Shown here: piece after piece, positions 7,058 to 8,454 of the stretch
How positions within the stretch are numbered: position 1 is the stretch's first letter
Layout: each line of letters begins with the position of its first letter
Origin: Bacteroidota bacterium
GTDB taxonomy: Bacteria; Bacteroidota; Bacteroidia; Chitinophagales; Saprospiraceae
Length of the DNA: 8,454 nt
NCBI GenBank assembly: GCA_018969455.1
Contig: JAGWYI010000154.1
Coordinates: forward strand, 1 to 8,454
Direction of reading: 5' to 3'
Made by a program: the position numbers and the translations under genes
Notes under the pieces: model-generated
Seen by the model: only the letters and a program-made list of their open reading frames with translations
The model's database searches: none
What the model was told of the DNA's origin: nothing

Positions 7058-8200
7058 ATGAATAAATTCTGGTCAACGCTGCTCGCCGGCGCTATGGGTG
7101 GTCTTATCACAGTCAGCACCTTGAAAGTGTTCGAAAAATCCACTCCCAATCCGGCATTTGTTCCCGATGCCCCAGCCAAACAAGTTTCTTTTGCCGGAGC
7201 GCCCGTACCCTTCGACTTCACAAAAGCCGCCGATCGCTCTATGCCCGCTGTCGTTCACATCAAAGCCTCTGAAAGCAGAGAAGCGGCCATTCAACGTCAA
7301 CGCCAGGAATACAACCCGTTCCGCTACTTCTTTGGCGATATTTACGACGGTTACGCCCAACCCCGTACCGGAACAGGCTCTGGGGTCATTTACTCCACCG
7401 ATGGTTATATCATCACCAACAACCATGTGGTGGAATTCGCCGATGAATTCATCGTTACCCTGCATGATAACCGCGAATTTAAAGCCCGAGTTGTAGGAAC
7501 CGACGCCAATACCGATATGGCAGTCATCAAAATTGATGCAAATAACCTGCCCGCAATCGAAATTGGTAACTCAGATGACGTAAAAGTTGGTGAATGGGCA
7601 CTCGCTGTCGGTAATCCATTCGACCTCACTTCTACCGTTACTGCAGGAATTATCAGTGCAAAAGGCCGCGACATTAAAATCATTAAAGGGGGAAAATCCA
7701 TTGAATCCTTTATTCAAACCGACGCCGCTGTGAATCCCGGCAATTCTGGTGGCGCACTGGTAGATGTAAACGGAAAGTTGATTGGCATCAATTCGGCCAT
7801 CGCTACCCCAACCGGGACTTTCGCCGGATACTCTTTCGCAATCCCTGTCAACCTGGTCAAACGCATCTGTGATGACTTGATCGCTTACGGCGAATACAAA
7901 CGTCCTTACCTCGGCGCCGATATCGCTACCATGGATACCGAAGTGGCCGAAGCCCTCGAAGTCCCCTTCTCTTCCGGGGTGGCAGTCGTAAAACTGGATC
8001 CTCAAGGTTCCGCTGCTGCGGCCGGTGTAAAAGAAAAAGATATTATAACCAAAATAAATGGCAAAAATGTGACGGGAACACCCGAACTCCGCGAATATAT
8101 CGGCCGTTCTAAAGTTGGTGAAACCATCAACATCACCTTGCTCCGAAATAACCAGGAAAAAGAAATCTCCGTTCGATTAAAAAAACGAACCGATAACTAA
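7058..8200 (+). CDS. htrA: HtrA/Deg-family serine protease with one PDZ domain
   Basis: This is an envelope quality-control protease (MEROPS S1C) expected in the periplasm. An N-terminal hydrophobic segment (about residues 5-23) without a clear cleavage motif suggests a signal anchor, though a signal peptide is possible. The trypsin-like domain spans about residues 53-275 with a full triad: His123 in TNNHVVE, Asp153 in NTDMAVIKID and Ser230 in NPGNSGG. GTGSGV at 105-110 opens the fold. One PDZ domain follows at about 283-374, starting at YLGADI. The protein stops at residue 380 after the PDZ, so it has the one-PDZ layout of DegS and DegS-like HtrA proteins, while DegP-type homologues have two PDZ domains and about 450-510 residues. 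No second-PDZ remnant follows the stop in frame. The start is fixed by the N-terminal hydrophobic segment. It is transcribed divergently from the HD gene. A DegS-like role in signalling is inference only. Confidence 0.94.
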   Translation: MNKFWSTLLAGAMGGLITVSTLKVFEKSTPNPAFVPDAPAKQVSFAGAPVPFDFTKAADRSMPAVVHIKASESREAAIQRQRQEYNPFRYFFGDIYDGYAQPRTGTGSGVIYSTDGYIITNNHVVEFADEFIVTLHDNREFKARVVGTDANTDMAVIKIDANNLPAIEIGNSDDVKVGEWALAVGNPFDLTSTVTAGIISAKGRDIKIIKGGKSIESFIQTDAAVNPGNSGGALVDVNGKLIGINSAIATPTGTFAGYSFAIPVNLVKRICDDLIAYGEYKRPYLGADIATMDTEVAEALEVPFSSGVAVVKLDPQGSAAAAGVKEKDIITKINGKNVTGTPELREYIGRSKVGETINITLLRNNQEKEISVRLKKRTDN

Positions 8201-8378
8201 ACCCGTCCTGTTGATCGTTAAAAAGCACAATTTCGATGGAAGGCAGCCTGTAAACAAAGCCATTTCATCAATAAATCAGGGTTTTTTAGCCTCAACAAAT
8301 TATTCCCCCAAAATCGGTTTAAAGCAGGTTTTAAACACCCATTTAAGAAAAAGTTGGTTTTTCGTTTTGTTTTGATGT
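8201..8378. other. Long gene-free stretch between htrA stop and its terminator
   Basis: The 178 bases between the htrA stop and the next terminator are AT-rich and show no plus-strand gene. A weak hairpin, GTTTAAA (8317-8323) with TTTAAAC (8330-8336), and a T6 run at 8282-8287 without a good stem before it are present. The stretch is most simply the 3' untranslated region of htrA. It could also contain a small RNA ending at the terminator, but I see no promoter for one. A 70-codon minus-strand frame (8218-8430) runs through the terminator and is not a credible gene. Confidence 0.5.
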
Positions 8379-8411
8379 GTCTGTCCCGCGAAATGCGGGG
8401 CAGACTTTTTT
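8379..8411 (+). terminator. Strong intrinsic terminator downstream of htrA
   Basis: GTCTGTCCCGC (8379-8389) pairs with GCGGGGCAGAC (8395-8405), an 11-bp GC-rich stem with a single G-U wobble and a five-base GAAAT loop, followed at once by TTTTTT (8406-8411). This is a textbook Rho-independent terminator for plus-strand transcription, most likely ending the htrA transcript 179 bases after its stop codon. Confidence 0.92.
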
Positions 8412-8422
8412 CATTTATACCA

Positions 8423-8454
8423 GGATTCACCGGATTTTGTGGATAAATCAGGAT
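8423..8454. repeat. Degenerate GGAT-phased repeat running off the window end
   Basis: GGAT recurs at 8423, 8432, 8441 and 8451, spaced 9, 9 and 10 bases, with variable A/T-rich fillers (units GGATTCACC, GGATTTTGT, GGATAAATCA). The 10-mer ATAAATCAGG inside it also occurs at 8271-8280. The pattern recalls the family of AGGATT-type intergenic repeats that I remember from several bacterial phyla including Bacteroidota. This attribution is from memory, and the array is cut by the window end. Confidence 0.55.

Noticed and set aside
8317..8336. GTTTAAA / TTTAAAC hairpin
   Set aside because: A 7-bp AT-only stem with no U-tract after it is too weak to call a terminator or structured RNA.
8218..8430. 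70-codon minus-strand open frame after htrA
   Set aside because: It runs straight through the strong plus-strand terminator stem and into the GGAT repeat, and its composition is basic and low in recognisable motifs. Not a credible gene.
1..8454. Search for CRISPR arrays, tRNA or rRNA genes, insertion sequences, phage genes, toxin-antitoxin pairs or a defence cluster
   Set aside because: None was seen. Apart from the short gaps described, the window is filled by five ordinary genes, and the other long frames on the opposite strands are shadows of these.

Overview
The window looks like a housekeeping stretch of a Bacteroidota chromosome. The grounds are the protein types (a long membrane-anchored SurA/PpiD-type isomerase and a methionyl-tRNA synthetase with a KLSTS signature), the absence of clear Shine-Dalgarno sequences before every start, and two good matches to the Bacteroidota -7 promoter element TAnnTTTG. 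I cannot place it below phylum with confidence.

Layout: (1) Bases 2-1435, plus strand: a class-3-like NAD(P)-dependent aldehyde dehydrogenase whose 5' end lies off the window. (2) Bases 1454-1510: a strong intrinsic terminator between two convergent genes, with its U-tract on the minus strand. (3) Bases 1540-6790, minus strand: read in transcription order, an HD-domain protein, then a 55-codon fragment that looks like the last four strands of an outer-membrane beta-barrel, then metG, then a PpiD-like peptidyl-prolyl isomerase with its own promoter candidate. (4) Bases 6791-7057: a divergent intergenic region holding a promoter candidate for the next gene. (5) Bases 7058-8200, plus strand: an HtrA/Deg-family serine protease with a single PDZ domain. 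(6) Bases 8201-8454: a long 3' region, a strong terminator at 8379-8411, and a degenerate GGAT-based repeat running off the end.

Two genes, the periplasmic foldase and the HtrA protease, serve envelope protein folding and quality control. metG charges tRNA. The HD protein has no assignable substrate. The aldehyde dehydrogenase is a general oxidative enzyme. I see no sign that these genes form one dedicated pathway.

I did not find a new multi-gene system. The least ordinary signals are the orphan beta-barrel C-terminus fused in frame behind the stop codon of the HD gene, the uncharacterised HD protein itself, and the GGAT repeat after the last terminator.
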